Shown: positions 17,537-26,757, counted from the first letter of the stretch. The stretch is DNA of 64,000 nt from Nocardioidaceae bacterium (GCA_018672315.1 CP076053.1:2715827-2779826); one strand, 5' to 3'. The notes: generated from the sequence alone by a model not told the origin. Numbers and translations are program-made.

Positions 17537-18204
17537 GCCGGCCGGTCGGCCATCGCGTGAGCCGCGGAGCTCATCGCGCCCTTCACGAAGACGCGGAAGT
17601 AGTGCTCGACCGCCTCGCGCGGCAGGTCCGGCCGACGCAGCCACCAGCGCCCGAAGGAGTCCGCGATGCCGGAGACGGCGTTCGCGAAGGCGTCTAGGGC
17701 ATCGCGGTCGGCGCCGGGCACGAACTCCGCGGCCAGCTCGCCCATGCGGTCGACCGCACCGAAGCGCAGCTCGCTCATCTTCTCTGCCAGGGGACCGCCC
17801 TCGGTCAGCGTCGCGCCGAAGAGCAGCGCCCAGGCGCCCGGATGCTCCACCAGCAGGTCGAAGAGCACGGAGGTGCCGAGCTCGATGAAGGCGACGAGGT
17901 CACCGCCCGCCTCCTCGCGGGCAACGGTGAGCTGGTCCATGAACTCCGCGCTGACCTGCTCGACGCAGGCCAGGTAGATGCCGTCCTTGGACCCGTAGTG
18001 CTGGTAGATCACCGGCCGGGTGACGCCGGCGGCACGGGCGATGTCCTCGATCGAGACGTTCTCGTAGCCGTGGGAGGTGAACAGGGTGCCGGCGATCTCG
18101 AGCAGCTGGGCCGCCCGCTGGTCGTGGGTGAGGCGTACGCGCTTGCGACGCGGCCGCGCGGTGCCGTTGTCGGTGGCGGCGGGGGACTCGGAGCTGGTGC
18201 TCAC
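17533..18204 (-). CDS. TetR family transcriptional regulator
   Basis: 223 aa from the GTG preceded by AAGGAAG. Helix-turn-helix: QLLEIAGTLFTSHGYENVSIEDIARAAGVTRPVIYQHYGSKDGIYLAC, canonical TetR. The C-terminal ligand domain has EHPGAWALLFGATLTEGGPLAEKMSEL and a final DSFGRWWLRRPDLP region. Its own gene follows the membrane-protein pair (21095-18324) after a terminator. A palindrome TTACTGAGAGTAA in the promoter of that pair (21781) is a plausible operator. The natural ligand is unknown. Confidence 0.9.
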   Translation of the reverse strand: MSTSSESPAATDNGTARPRRKRVRLTHDQRAAQLLEIAGTLFTSHGYENVSIEDIARAAGVTRPVIYQHYGSKDGIYLACVEQVSAEFMDQLTVAREEAGGDLVAFIELGTSVLFDLLVEHPGAWALLFGATLTEGGPLAEKMSELRFGAVDRMGELAAEFVPGADRDALDAFANAVSGIADSFGRWWLRRPDLPREAVEHYFRVFVKGAMSSAAHAMADRPA

Positions 18205-18248
18205 GGCTTCCTTCGGCACGTAGACGGGACGGCGAGCGCGTGGGACGC

Positions 18249-18290
18249 GGACGGCGGCCGCGGGGTTCGATGCTCCCACAGCCGCCGTCC
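18249..18290 (-). terminator. Hairpin downstream of the xxxLxxG-repeat gene
   Basis: GGACGGCGGC (18249-18258) and GCCGCCGTCC (18281-18290) form a perfect 10-bp stem with a 22-nt loop between the 924-aa surface protein gene and tetR. Confidence 0.6.
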
Positions 18291-18323
18291 TCGTTCCTTC
18301 TGGAGTGACGTGTCGATCAGGTG

Positions 18324-21098
18324 TCAGATGCCACGGCGGCGGAGCCACAGGACGCTGCCTGCGGCACCGAGCAGCGCCAGGCCGGCTGCACCGTTGCGGA
18401 TGTTGCGACCGGTCGCGCCGTCCTCGCCCTCGAGGGTGAAGGAGTACGCGGCCAGACCGACCGAGTCGGACGGAGCGCCCACGACCATCTTCTCGCCGTT
18501 GGCGCGCTCGGAGCCGGCCTCGAGCACGGCGTACAGCTCACCGAAGTTCTGAGCCGTGTCCTTGCCCGCCTCGATCAGCTGCGAGGTGCCCTCGTCGGAG
18601 AGCCGCTGCGCGCCGTCCACCAGCTGCGGGGCACCCTCGGCGGCCTCACCGAGGCCGTCGGAGAGCCGCACCGAGCCGGTCGCCGCGTCGCCGAGGCCGT
18701 CCGCGAGCTCGCCGGCGCCGTCGGCCAGCTGACCAGAGCCGTCGGCGGCGTCGCCGATGCCCTGGGAGAGCTCGCTCGCGCCGTCGGACAGGCGGGCCGA
18801 ACCGTCGGCCGCGTCACCGATGCCGTCGGAGAGCTGACCGATGCCGTCGGCGAGCTGCGCCGACCCGCCGGCGGCGTCGTCGATGCCGCTGCTGAGGTCG
18901 GAGGCGCCGGCCGCGAGCCGCGCGGAGCCCGCGGTCGCGTCACCCGTGCCGGCCGCCAGACGACCGGCGCCCGCGGCGAGGTCGCCCGCACCGGCGTCGA
19001 GCTGCGAGATGCCCGCGGTGAGGTCGCCCGCGCCGGTCTCGGCGCTGGCCGCGCCGGCCTGCAGGGCGAGCACGCCCTCGACCGCGGAGGCGAGACCGGT
19101 GGAGAGCTGCGTGAGACCGCCGTCGACCTGCTGCGTGCCGGCCTTCAGCTGCTGGGCACCCGCGGTGACGCGGGTGGCGCCGGCCTGGGCCTGACCGATG
19201 CCGCCCTGGAGGGCCTGAGCGCCCGGGATGAGCTGGGTGCTGAGGGCGCCGATCGCCGTTCCGAGGCCGGAGGAGACAGCGCCGAGGCCGGCCGATGCCT
19301 CGCCGAGCTTGCTCGCGGACTGACGTGCGTTGGTGGCGAGCTGCGTGACAGTGCCTACACAGACTGCGTCACTTGCGCACCCAGGGTTCGTCTTGAGCGA
19401 GTCCAGCGTCGTGATGAGCTGAGCCGTGCTCCCAGCGGCCGCATCGAGGCCGGCCTTCACGTCGTCGACACCACCCTTCGCCGTGGGCAGGCCGCCGTTG
19501 AGCTGCTGGAGCCCACCGACGAGCTGACCCGCCCCGGTGTTCAGCTGCGCCAGGCCGCCCTCGAGCTGGGCGAGACCGCCGAGCAGGGTGGTCGGCTCGG
19601 ACGCGGAGCCGAAGCCGGCGAGCAGGGCGTCCACGCCACCCTGCAGCTGCTCGATGCCCGCGGCCGCGGCGCCGAGACCCTCGACGCCGGAGAGCTGACC
19701 GAGGCCCGCACGCAGCTGCGTGAGACCGGCCGTGAGCTTCTGCGACCCGGTCAGGGCGGCACCGGAGCCGGCCTTGAGGCGGGTCGCGCCACCGGCGAGC
19801 TCGCCGGCGCCGGCGTCGAGCTGACGCAGACCGGAGTCGAGGTCACGGGCACCGTCGGCGAGCTGGCGCGAGCCGGGGAGGGCGCGCGTACGCAGACCCT
19901 CGGTGAGCTCGAGCGAGCCGTCGACCAGCAGGCCGGTGCCGGTCACGGCACCACCGAGACCGTCGGCGAGCTCCGAGGCGCCGTCTGCGACCTGCGCGGC
20001 ACCCGGGGCGGCGCGGCCCTGCAGGCCCTCACGCAGCTCCTCGGCACCCTCGGCCAGCTGGATCGACCCCGGGGCGGCACTGCCGGTCAGACCCTCGGAG
20101 AGCTCGGCCGCGCCGTCGCGCAGCTGCACCAGACCCGCGAGCAGGTCGGCGGCACCGTCGCGCAGCTTGAGCAGGTTCGAGTCGATGGTCGAGGCGCCCT
20201 CGGCGAGCTCGGCACCGGTCTCGGCGCCACCCTCGTAGGAGGTCGCCGCGGACTTGAAGGTCGGCACCGACAGCGGGTCGACCGGCAGGGCGGTCAGCTC
20301 GGCCTTCGGCAGCTCGCCGTCGGTCAGCGTCGCGGTGTAGCCGACGGTCGCGGTGTCGGACCCGATGGGGGGCAGCAGGGTCATGGTGAAGGAGACCCGC
20401 GTGCCGCCACGGCCGTCGCCGGCGAGGTTCGCGGCCTCGGAGCGCACGTCGGTGAAGCTCGACGGCAGCGTGGTGGTCAGCGAGCCGACCATCGGCACGG
20501 GCACGTCGACGGTCTTGGTGATGGTGCCGCCCTCGCCGTCGGCGAAGGTGAGCTCCTGCGGCTTCGCGGTGACGTTCTTGACCGTGTAGGTCACCGACAG
20601 CTCACCGGTGGCGCCGACGAGGTCGCCGGGGGAGACCTCCTGGCCGTCGAGGATGTAGGTCACCGAGATGTCCAGGGGCAGGTCGCCCTCGTAGTCGGAG
20701 ACGGTGCGGAGGTTCTCCTTGCCCTCGACGTCGGCGCGGACGACCTGCTGGCCGTCCTCGACCGAGACGCCGCCGAAGCCGTCGAGGTTGCGCAGGCCCT
20801 CGGTGACGACCGGGTTGAGCAGCGCGACCTGGCCGTTGCCGGTCAACGAGAGCTGCTCGTAGAGGCTCTTGGACTGGACCGCGCCGGTGGCGTCGGCGAC
20901 GACCTGCACGGTCTCGGTGTTGACCACGTCGACGGTGCCGGTGTTCTCACCGTCGGCGGCGAACGCCGCGCCGGCGAAGGGTGCGCTGACGCTCAGCGCG
21001 AGCAGGGGTGCCACGGCGGTGGTGGCCAGACGCGTACGACGGGCGTGGCGCGACCGGTCCGCGCGGTGACGCGGGGTGGCGGTGAGAGAGGTGCTCAT
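18324..21098 (-). CDS. Large exported xxxLxxG heptad-repeat protein, C-terminally anchored
   Basis: 924 aa from an ATG that overlaps the upstream gene by 4 bp. A signal peptide (ATTAVAPLLALSVSAPFAGA, cleavage near AFAADG) is followed by a roughly 240-aa beta-rich domain (DISVTYILDGQEVSPGDL, PPIGSDTATVGYTATL). Then come about 550 residues of repeats of the form L-x-x-G-x-x-x-L such as QLADGAGELADGLGDAA, the TIGR03057-type repeat seen in YhgE/Pip and MmpL ectodomains. It ends in one membrane helix (AAGLALLGAAGSVLWL) and RRRGI. The repeats probably form a long helical rod or sheath. It is coupled to a 5-TM protein. One Cys pair interrupts the repeats (CASDAVC). Confidence 0.85.
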   Translation of the reverse strand: MSTSLTATPRHRADRSRHARRTRLATTAVAPLLALSVSAPFAGAAFAADGENTGTVDVVNTETVQVVADATGAVQSKSLYEQLSLTGNGQVALLNPVVTEGLRNLDGFGGVSVEDGQQVVRADVEGKENLRTVSDYEGDLPLDISVTYILDGQEVSPGDLVGATGELSVTYTVKNVTAKPQELTFADGEGGTITKTVDVPVPMVGSLTTTLPSSFTDVRSEAANLAGDGRGGTRVSFTMTLLPPIGSDTATVGYTATLTDGELPKAELTALPVDPLSVPTFKSAATSYEGGAETGAELAEGASTIDSNLLKLRDGAADLLAGLVQLRDGAAELSEGLTGSAAPGSIQLAEGAEELREGLQGRAAPGAAQVADGASELADGLGGAVTGTGLLVDGSLELTEGLRTRALPGSRQLADGARDLDSGLRQLDAGAGELAGGATRLKAGSGAALTGSQKLTAGLTQLRAGLGQLSGVEGLGAAAAGIEQLQGGVDALLAGFGSASEPTTLLGGLAQLEGGLAQLNTGAGQLVGGLQQLNGGLPTAKGGVDDVKAGLDAAAGSTAQLITTLDSLKTNPGCASDAVCVGTVTQLATNARQSASKLGEASAGLGAVSSGLGTAIGALSTQLIPGAQALQGGIGQAQAGATRVTAGAQQLKAGTQQVDGGLTQLSTGLASAVEGVLALQAGAASAETGAGDLTAGISQLDAGAGDLAAGAGRLAAGTGDATAGSARLAAGASDLSSGIDDAAGGSAQLADGIGQLSDGIGDAADGSARLSDGASELSQGIGDAADGSGQLADGAGELADGLGDAATGSVRLSDGLGEAAEGAPQLVDGAQRLSDEGTSQLIEAGKDTAQNFGELYAVLEAGSERANGEKMVVGAPSDSVGLAAYSFTLEGEDGATGRNIRNGAAGLALLGAAGSVLWLRRRGI

Positions 21099-21688
21099 CG
21101 GGTCTTCTCCAGGGAGGTCGTGCCGGTGGTGCCGGTCGCGGTGGGGGAGTCGGTGGACTGCGCGGGCACGTGGCCCTGCGGGCCGTCCGCGGTCGGGGCG
21201 AGCGAGCGGGTCGGCTCGGTCAGCACCGCGACGAGGTAGCCGATCGCGAAGGCGGGCAGCAGCGCGAAGAGGGTGCTGAAGGAGGTGGTGAGCACCTGCG
21301 GCGGGTTCGCGACGTACGCGGCCTCGTACACGGCCGAGAAGGTGCCGGCGCCCAGCAGCGTCGACCACAGCGGCATGCGGCCGCGCGTCGCGACGGCGGC
21401 CAGCGTCACCAGGACCACGATCAGCCCGAAGGCGACCGCCCGGCCGGCGGTGATGTCGGGCAGCACAGCAGCCCGCACGACGTAGCCGATCAGGCCGAGC
21501 ACCGTGCCGACGATGAAGCCGACGGCGCGCAGGCCGGGGTTGCCGGCCGGGATGAGGGCGACGGCGCCGCCGACGGCGACGCCGGCGAGAGCCAGTGGCA
21601 GGAGGTCGAGCTCGAGGACGCTGCTCAGGGCGACCGTCAGGGCGACGGCGACCGCGAGCGCGCCGCCGGCGAGGGCGTGGCTGCGCAT
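21095..21688 (-). CDS. Small integral membrane protein (about five TM helices)
   Basis: 197 aa, ATG 10 nt after AAGGAA. Hydrophobic segments at about residues 5-25, 28-48, 53-75, 80-100 and 115-140 (for example LAGGALAVAVALTVALSSVL and AVGFIVGTVLGLIGYVVRAA), then a polar Thr/Ser/Pro tail. It has no family signature that I recognise. It is the first gene of an operon with the 924-aa repeat surface protein, with a 4-bp overlap, so the two probably act together in the envelope, perhaps as a YhgE-like export or scaffold pair encoded as two proteins. A TetR-type palindrome lies about 95 bp upstream. Confidence 0.72.
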   Translation of the reverse strand: MRSHALAGGALAVAVALTVALSSVLELDLLPLALAGVAVGGAVALIPAGNPGLRAVGFIVGTVLGLIGYVVRAAVLPDITAGRAVAFGLIVVLVTLAAVATRGRMPLWSTLLGAGTFSAVYEAAYVANPPQVLTTSFSTLFALLPAFAIGYLVAVLTEPTRSLAPTADGPQGHVPAQSTDSPTATGTTGTTSLEKTR

Positions 21689-22073
21689 GGGTGGGTTCCT
21701 TCGGTGGGTGCAAGGGGCCCTGGGGAACGCGGGCCGAGGTGGCCGACTGGCGAGTGCCTGATTTGTCGGATACGAGCGGGTTACTGAGAGTAAGTTACGG
21801 CCAGAAACCTGTGACCTGCAAGTAAACGTCAGCGTGTCGGGCGTCACACCTCAGAAGTAGTGCCGAACGGCCCTGTGATCCACCGGGCCGAAAGTCCCGG
21901 GCCGCGCCGCGGGGTGCGCGTGTGAACGGAGTGAGAAATCCGTGTGACGACGACGCGCGCGGTGCGATCCACCATGGCGGCGACCGATTCGTCCGCTTAG
22001 GGTCACCTCGGCGTCGGTCCACCTGGTCGGCGTCGCGACACATGCCGTCCGAGACTGATCTCTAGGAGCCCCT
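21689..22073. other. Divergent intergenic region, 385 bp
   Basis: No convincing gene on either strand. It holds the promoter of the membrane operon with palindromes TTACTGAGAGTAA and GTAAGTTAC (21781-21798), a locally AT-richer stretch, a TAGGGT hexamer (21998-22003) usable as a -10 for the rightward gene, and its CTAGGAGC ribosome-binding site near 22061. Confidence 0.6.
21781..21798. promoter_or_regulatory. Candidate TetR operator upstream of the membrane operon
   Basis: TTACT-GAG-AGTAA (21781-21793), a perfect 5-3-5 palindrome, overlaps GTAA-G-TTAC (21790-21798). Its size fits TetR operators, and a tetR gene lies in the same leftward gene group. Confidence 0.5.
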
Positions 22074-24059
22074 GTGCCCTCTCGCACCACGACGCGCGCA
22101 CCGCGTCGCCACCGGTCCGGCCTCGCCGCCGCCGCCGTCACCGCCCTGACCGCCGGAGTGCTCGCGGTGCCCGCCGCCGGCACCGCCGCGCCCGCCCCGA
22201 CGTCGCCCGTGCCGACAGCCGGCACCACGACCGCGGCGGCCGCAGCGACGGCACTCGAGCGCCGCGCGAAGAAGGACAAGTCGAAGGGCAAGAAGAAGGG
22301 CGAGAACAAGCGCCAGGGCCAGGCGCTGCGCCTGACGATCCTGCACAACAACGACGGTGAGTCCCAGCTGCTCGGTGCCCCCGGCGCCGAGGACTTCGGC
22401 GGCATCGCGCGGTTCAAGACGCTCTCCGCGCAGCTGAAGAAGGAGGCGCGTACGGGCCGCAGCGCCCGACAGGGCGGCCTGAAGCGTGCAGCCGTGATGC
22501 TCTCCTCCGGCGACAACTTCCTCGCCGGTCCGGAGTTCACCGCGAGCCTGGAGAAGGGCGTCCCGTTCTACGACTCGATCGGTCTCGACGCGGTCGGCTA
22601 CGACGCGATGGCGATCGGCAACCACGAGTTCGACTTCGGTCCCGACGTGCTGGCCGACTTCATCACCGGATTCGGTGCCGACGCCGAGGACCGTCCGCCG
22701 TTCGTCTCGGCGAACCTCGACGTGAGCGAGGAGGCCAGTCTGGCCGCGCTCAAGGCCGACGGCACCATCGTCAGGCGCACCGTGGTCAAGAAGCGCGGCG
22801 AGCGCATCGGCATCGTCGGCGCCACCACCCCGGCGCTGCGTTCGGTCTCCAGCCCTCGTGACGTCGTGGTGCGTCAGGCCGTCGCCGCGATCGTGCAGAA
22901 CCAGGTGGACGCGCTGAGCGCCAAGGGCGTCAACAAGGTGATCCTCATCAGCCACCTGCAGAGCATCCTCGAGGACCAGGACCTGGTCTCGCGGCTCCAG
23001 GGCGTCGACATCGCCATCGCCGGCGGTGGCGACGAGCTGCTGGCGAACGAGGGCGACCTGCTCGTCCCCGGTGACGAGATCTCGGTCGGTCTCGACGGCG
23101 AGCCGCTGTCCTACCCGCAGTACGCCACCGACGCGACCGACACCGAGGTGCCGATCGTGACCACGGCCGGTGACTACAAGTACGTCGGGCGGCTGATCGT
23201 GAAGTTCAACCGCAAGGGCGAGCTCGTGAAGGTCGGCGAGCGCAGCGGCCCCGTGCGCGTCTCCGGCGTCGCGCCGGACGCTGTCGCCCCGAACCCCTTC
23301 GTGCAGCGCGCGGTCGTCGAGCCGGTCCAGGCGTACGTCGACCAGCTGGCCGAGACGGTGCTCGCGGACGCCGAGGAGCCGCTGGACGGCACCCGCAACG
23401 CAGTCCGCAGCATGGAGACGAACCTGGGGAACCTGCTAGCCGACGCCCTGCTCTACGCGGGCCGGCAGAACGCCGCGGAGTTCGGCGTCGTCGAGCCCGA
23501 CGTCGCCCTGCAGAACGCAGGCGGCATCCGCAACGGCGCCGTGCTCGAGCCCGGTGACTTCACCGCGCTCGACGCGTTCGACGTCGCGCCGTTCACCAAC
23601 TTCGTCTCCGTGGTGCCGGGCGTCAGCCGTTCGCAGTTCAAGGAGATCCTGGAGAACGCTGTCTCGGCCCCCGCGGGTGAGACGGGCATCAGCCCCGACG
23701 GGCAGTTCGCGCAGGTGGCCGGCTTCTCGTTCGTCTACGACCTCTCCGGCCAGGCTCAGGAGGTCAACGACGCGGGCGACGTGCTCACGCCGGGCACCCG
23801 GGTGCAGACCGTCACGCTGGACGACGGGACCGTGCTCGTCGAGAACGGCCAGGTCGTCGAGGGCGCCCCGATCGCGGTCGCGACGAACGACTTCTCCGCG
23901 CGCGGTGGCGACCAGTACCCCTTCCGTGGACTGGACTTCACCACGGTCGGCGTCACCTACCAGCAGGCGCTCGCCGACTACGTCGCCGAGGGTCTGGGCG
24001 GCGTCGTCACGGCCGAGGACTACCCGGCCGGCGGGGAGGGCCGCATCACCGCCCAGTGA
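22074..24059 (+). CDS. Secreted 5'-nucleotidase / metallophosphatase-like protein
   Basis: 661 aa, GTG after CTAGGAG. Signal peptide (GLAAAAVTALTAGVLAVPAAG), then a Lys-rich linker. The calcineurin-like domain runs from LRLTILHNNDGESQLL through GDNFLAG and GNHEFDFGPDVLADF to VILISHLQS. The 5'-nucleotidase C-terminal domain has ETNLGNLLADALL, NAGGIRNGAVLEPGD and a TNDFSARGGDQYPF nucleotide clamp. Two usual metal motifs differ: the first (normally NDxHG) reads NDGES, and the late GHxH reads AGGGDELL. This matches a recognisable secreted subfamily but the metal chemistry may differ. Probably releases phosphate from nucleotides outside the cell. Confidence 0.85.
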   Translation: MPSRTTTRAPRRHRSGLAAAAVTALTAGVLAVPAAGTAAPAPTSPVPTAGTTTAAAAATALERRAKKDKSKGKKKGENKRQGQALRLTILHNNDGESQLLGAPGAEDFGGIARFKTLSAQLKKEARTGRSARQGGLKRAAVMLSSGDNFLAGPEFTASLEKGVPFYDSIGLDAVGYDAMAIGNHEFDFGPDVLADFITGFGADAEDRPPFVSANLDVSEEASLAALKADGTIVRRTVVKKRGERIGIVGATTPALRSVSSPRDVVVRQAVAAIVQNQVDALSAKGVNKVILISHLQSILEDQDLVSRLQGVDIAIAGGGDELLANEGDLLVPGDEISVGLDGEPLSYPQYATDATDTEVPIVTTAGDYKYVGRLIVKFNRKGELVKVGERSGPVRVSGVAPDAVAPNPFVQRAVVEPVQAYVDQLAETVLADAEEPLDGTRNAVRSMETNLGNLLADALLYAGRQNAAEFGVVEPDVALQNAGGIRNGAVLEPGDFTALDAFDVAPFTNFVSVVPGVSRSQFKEILENAVSAPAGETGISPDGQFAQVAGFSFVYDLSGQAQEVNDAGDVLTPGTRVQTVTLDDGTVLVENGQVVEGAPIAVATNDFSARGGDQYPFRGLDFTTVGVTYQQALADYVAEGLGGVVTAEDYPAGGEGRITAQ

Positions 24060-24081
24060 GTCACCTGAGTCGAAGCTGACC

Positions 24082-24119
24082 CGTACGGGGCCGTCCGCTG
24101 CTGCGGGCGGCCCCGTACG
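24082..24119 (+). terminator. Terminator hairpin after the nucleotidase gene
   Basis: 17-bp stem with one G-U pair and a 4-nt loop (left arm CGTACGGGGCCGTCCGC, 24082-24098; right arm 24103-24119), 22 nt after the stop. Confidence 0.85.
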
Positions 24120-24198
24120 CGTCCCGCCTTGGCCAGCCAGGCCCCTCAGGCCCACCCGTGCCACCCGTGCGGGCCTGACCTGCGGCGCCGGGGCTCTC

Positions 24199-24204
24199 TA
24201 GCGT
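24199..24204 (+). promoter_or_regulatory. Leaderless-type -10 of the acyl-CoA dehydrogenase-like gene
   Basis: TAGCGT, 8 nt before ATG 24213, with no ribosome-binding site in between. Confidence 0.5.
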
Positions 24205-24212
24205 CGGGAACG

Positions 24213-25295
24213 ATGCCTGATCACGACACCTACCCGAGCCCGCTGACCCCGCCCGCGATCGACCTGCTCCGCCTGGCCCGTGACGACGATGACCTCCCGG
24301 TGCCCGCCCTGGCCGTCTGGGCGCGGTCGTGCCGCGGTGGCGAGGACCCGGTCGGCACGGCCCTGTCGTCGCTGGACCAGGTCGCGGGGGACGTCGACAC
24401 CGGGCTCCGCGGCCCGGCCTCCCGGTTGCGGCGCTGGAGCGTGCTGGCGGCCATCGGGGCGGGCGACCTGACCGTCGCCCGTGCCGTGGAGCCCCACCTC
24501 GACGCCCGGGCCATCCTGGCCGAGGCCGAGATGTCGGCAGGCCCGCCGGAGCGCCGCTGGGGCGTGTACGCCGCGGGAGGCCCCGGTCGCCTGGAGGTGG
24601 TCGACGGCCCGGACGGGTCGGTGCTGACGGGCACGAAGAGCTGGGCGTCGCTGGCCGGGCGCCTGCAGGCCGCCCTGGTCACCGCTCGCGACGACGACGG
24701 CGCCGACCGGTTGCTCGCGATCGAGCTGGACGCACCCGGCGTACACCCCGAGGACGCGGTCTGGGTGCCGCGCGGCCTCGAGCTCATCGACACCCCCGAC
24801 CTGTCCCTCGAGGACGTGGCGGCGACGCCGGTCGGCGGCGCGGACTGGTACGTCCGGCGGCCCGGCTTCGCCGCCGGCGGCGTCGGTGTCGCCGCGGTCT
24901 GGTTCGGGGCGGCCGTCGCCATCGCCGACGCGCTCGTCCGCGCGGCCGCGCTGCGTACGCCCGACCAGGTCGCCCACCTCCACATCGGCGCCTGTCGGGT
25001 GGCGATCGGCAACGCCCGCAGCCAGCTGATCTGGGCGGCCGAGGCGCTGGAGCGCGCGCTGGACCAGGACGGCGACGAGGCCGCCGCGGTGGCGTACGAG
25101 GTGCGCTCCTCGGTCGCTGCCGCGTGCGAGGAGGTGATGACCCGCGTCGGGCACGGCCTGGGTCCCGGGCCGCTGGTGCGCGACCCCGAGCACGCGCGGC
25201 GCGTCGCCGACCTGACCGTCTTCCTGCGCCAGCACCACGCGGAGCGCGACCTGGCCGCGCTCGGCGCGCTGCACCTGGCGGGGGCGCACGGGTGA
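24213..25295 (+). CDS. Acyl-CoA dehydrogenase-like protein
   Basis: 360 aa. It follows the acyl-CoA dehydrogenase plan: a helical N-domain, a middle beta-domain with AEMSAGPPERRWGVYAAGG and LTGTKSWASLAGRLQAALVTAR (the flavin-contact GTKxW region), and a C-terminal four-helix region (GVAAVWFGAAVAIADALVR, then VRDPEHARRVADLTVFLRQHH). The usual catalytic base is not obvious, so it may act on an unusual substrate or be non-catalytic. It is the first gene of a three-gene operon with a deacetylase/methyltransferase fusion and a GT2, with a GTGA overlap to the next gene. Confidence 0.75.
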   Translation: MPDHDTYPSPLTPPAIDLLRLARDDDDLPVPALAVWARSCRGGEDPVGTALSSLDQVAGDVDTGLRGPASRLRRWSVLAAIGAGDLTVARAVEPHLDARAILAEAEMSAGPPERRWGVYAAGGPGRLEVVDGPDGSVLTGTKSWASLAGRLQAALVTARDDDGADRLLAIELDAPGVHPEDAVWVPRGLELIDTPDLSLEDVAATPVGGADWYVRRPGFAAGGVGVAAVWFGAAVAIADALVRAAALRTPDQVAHLHIGACRVAIGNARSQLIWAAEALERALDQDGDEAAAVAYEVRSSVAAACEEVMTRVGHGLGPGPLVRDPEHARRVADLTVFLRQHHAERDLAALGALHLAGAHG

Positions 25296-26710
25296 GGGCG
25301 GTCGGCTCCTTCACCCACGACCGTCCGGGCTCGGGGTGCTTCGCCTGGCGTACGCAGGACGCGTGGCGTGAGCTCGACGAGCTCGAGACGAGCGGCTGGC
25401 ACCGCGCCGTGGTCGTCGCGGCGCACCCCGACGACGAGACGCTGGGCGCCGGTGGCCTGGTCGCCCGCCTCGTCGGCGCCGGCACCCCGGTCGACGGCGT
25501 CGTCCTCACTCGCGGTGAGGGGTCGCATCCGCACTCGCCGACGGTGACGAGCGAGGACCTGGCGGCGCGGCGTACGACCGAGAGCCGCGCTGCGTGGGAC
25601 GCCCTGGGCGCCGACGCCGCCCGACTGCGGGTGCTCGAGCTCCCCGACGGCGGACTCGAGGACCGGGTCGACGAGATCACGGCGAGGATCGTCGAGACCG
25701 TGACGGCCGGCGCCTGCGCGGACCCGGGCGACGCTGCGCTGCTCGGCCGGTGTGTGGTCGTCGCCCCGTTCGCCGCGGATGGGCACCCCGACCACGAGGC
25801 GGCGGCCCTGGCCGCGGCGCGGGCGGCACGGCGTACGGGGGCGGACCTGCTGGAGTTCCCGATCTGGTGGTGGCAGTGGGCCGACCCCCAGGCCGGGTTC
25901 CCGACCGGCTTCGTGCGGATGACGCTGAGCGAGCAGGAGCTCGCCCGCAAGTCCCGCGCGGTGCACTGCCACCGCACCCAGGTCGAGGCGCTGTCCTCCG
26001 CTCCGGGGGACGAGGTGATGCTCGGGCGCCACGTGCTCGAGCACGCGCTGGCCGACGAGGAGGCCTTCCGGCTCACCGCCGCCGGCGATGCCGCGCCCGA
26101 CTCCGCTCTGGACGACCTGCACCGTCTGCACGAGGAGCCGTGGGGGGTGGACACGAGCTGGTACGAGATCCGCAAGCGCGGTCTGCTGCTCTCGATGCTG
26201 CCGCGCCGTCGGTACCGCCACGGCGTGGAGGTCGGCTGCTCCACCGGGGCGCTGTCGGCGGCCCTGGCGCACCGGTGCGACGCCCTCAGCGTCATCGACG
26301 CCTCGCCGCACGCCCTCGCGGCGGCCGAGCGACGTCTGCTCGGGTCCGGCGCGACCGCCTCGGTCGAGGCGCTGCTCGGATCCGCGCCGGCGACCTGGCC
26401 GACCGACCCGGTGGACCTGGTCGTGATCTCCGAGGTCGGCTACTTCCTCAGCCCGCAGCAGCTGCGCTCGCTCGTCGAGCGGCTCGTCGTCGAGCGGCTC
26501 GTCGCCGAGCGGGAGCGTCAGCGGGACGCCGGGGGTCTCACGATCCTGCTCGCCCACTGGCGCCACCCGATCGACGGCTGGCCGATGGACGCCGCCGACG
26601 TGCACGCCGCCTTCACCGGGCACCCGCAGCTGCCGCCGACGGTCGCGGAGTACCGGGACACCGACGTCGAGGTGCTCGTGCTCGCCGACTCGGGCTGGTG
26701 GGACTCCTGA
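25292..26710 (+). CDS. PIG-L deacetylase fused to a NodS-like methyltransferase
   Basis: 472 aa from GTG overlapping the previous stop. The N-terminal half is PIG-L/LmbE: AVVVAAHPDDETLGAGGL with the zinc motif HPDDE, and the second site APFAADGHPDHEAAA. The C-terminal half (from about residue 275) is a class I SAM methyltransferase of the NodS type: SWYEIRKRGLLLSMLPRRRYRHGVEVGCSTGALS, then DASPHALAAAE and VISEVGYFLS. A DHP(M)-like WRHPIDGWP follows. Both catalytic motifs look intact. The enzyme should remove an N-acetyl group from a sugar and methylate a nearby position. Neighbours are a dehydrogenase-like and a glycosyltransferase gene. Confidence 0.85.
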   Translation: MRAVGSFTHDRPGSGCFAWRTQDAWRELDELETSGWHRAVVVAAHPDDETLGAGGLVARLVGAGTPVDGVVLTRGEGSHPHSPTVTSEDLAARRTTESRAAWDALGADAARLRVLELPDGGLEDRVDEITARIVETVTAGACADPGDAALLGRCVVVAPFAADGHPDHEAAALAAARAARRTGADLLEFPIWWWQWADPQAGFPTGFVRMTLSEQELARKSRAVHCHRTQVEALSSAPGDEVMLGRHVLEHALADEEAFRLTAAGDAAPDSALDDLHRLHEEPWGVDTSWYEIRKRGLLLSMLPRRRYRHGVEVGCSTGALSAALAHRCDALSVIDASPHALAAAERRLLGSGATASVEALLGSAPATWPTDPVDLVVISEVGYFLSPQQLRSLVERLVVERLVAERERQRDAGGLTILLAHWRHPIDGWPMDAADVHAAFTGHPQLPPTVAEYRDTDVEVLVLADSGWWDS

Positions 26711-26757
26711 GTCCCTCCGGTCGCATACCGGCCGTCGACACCGTCCGCGTCGACACC

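Noticed and set aside
18600-20200. Regular repeats that could look like a CRISPR array
   Set aside because: The repeats are degenerate, contiguous and in codon phase, coding for L-x-x-G units.
18321-21239. Long open frame on the plus strand, 972 aa
   Set aside because: It is the antisense of the xxxLxxG-repeat gene; its length comes from the repetitive GC-rich codons. No signal peptide, motif or ribosome-binding site.
26707-26757. CTG start overlapping the previous stop for the GT2
   Set aside because: CTG starts are rare; GTG 26758 begins right at the first GT-A strand. Kept only as an alternative.
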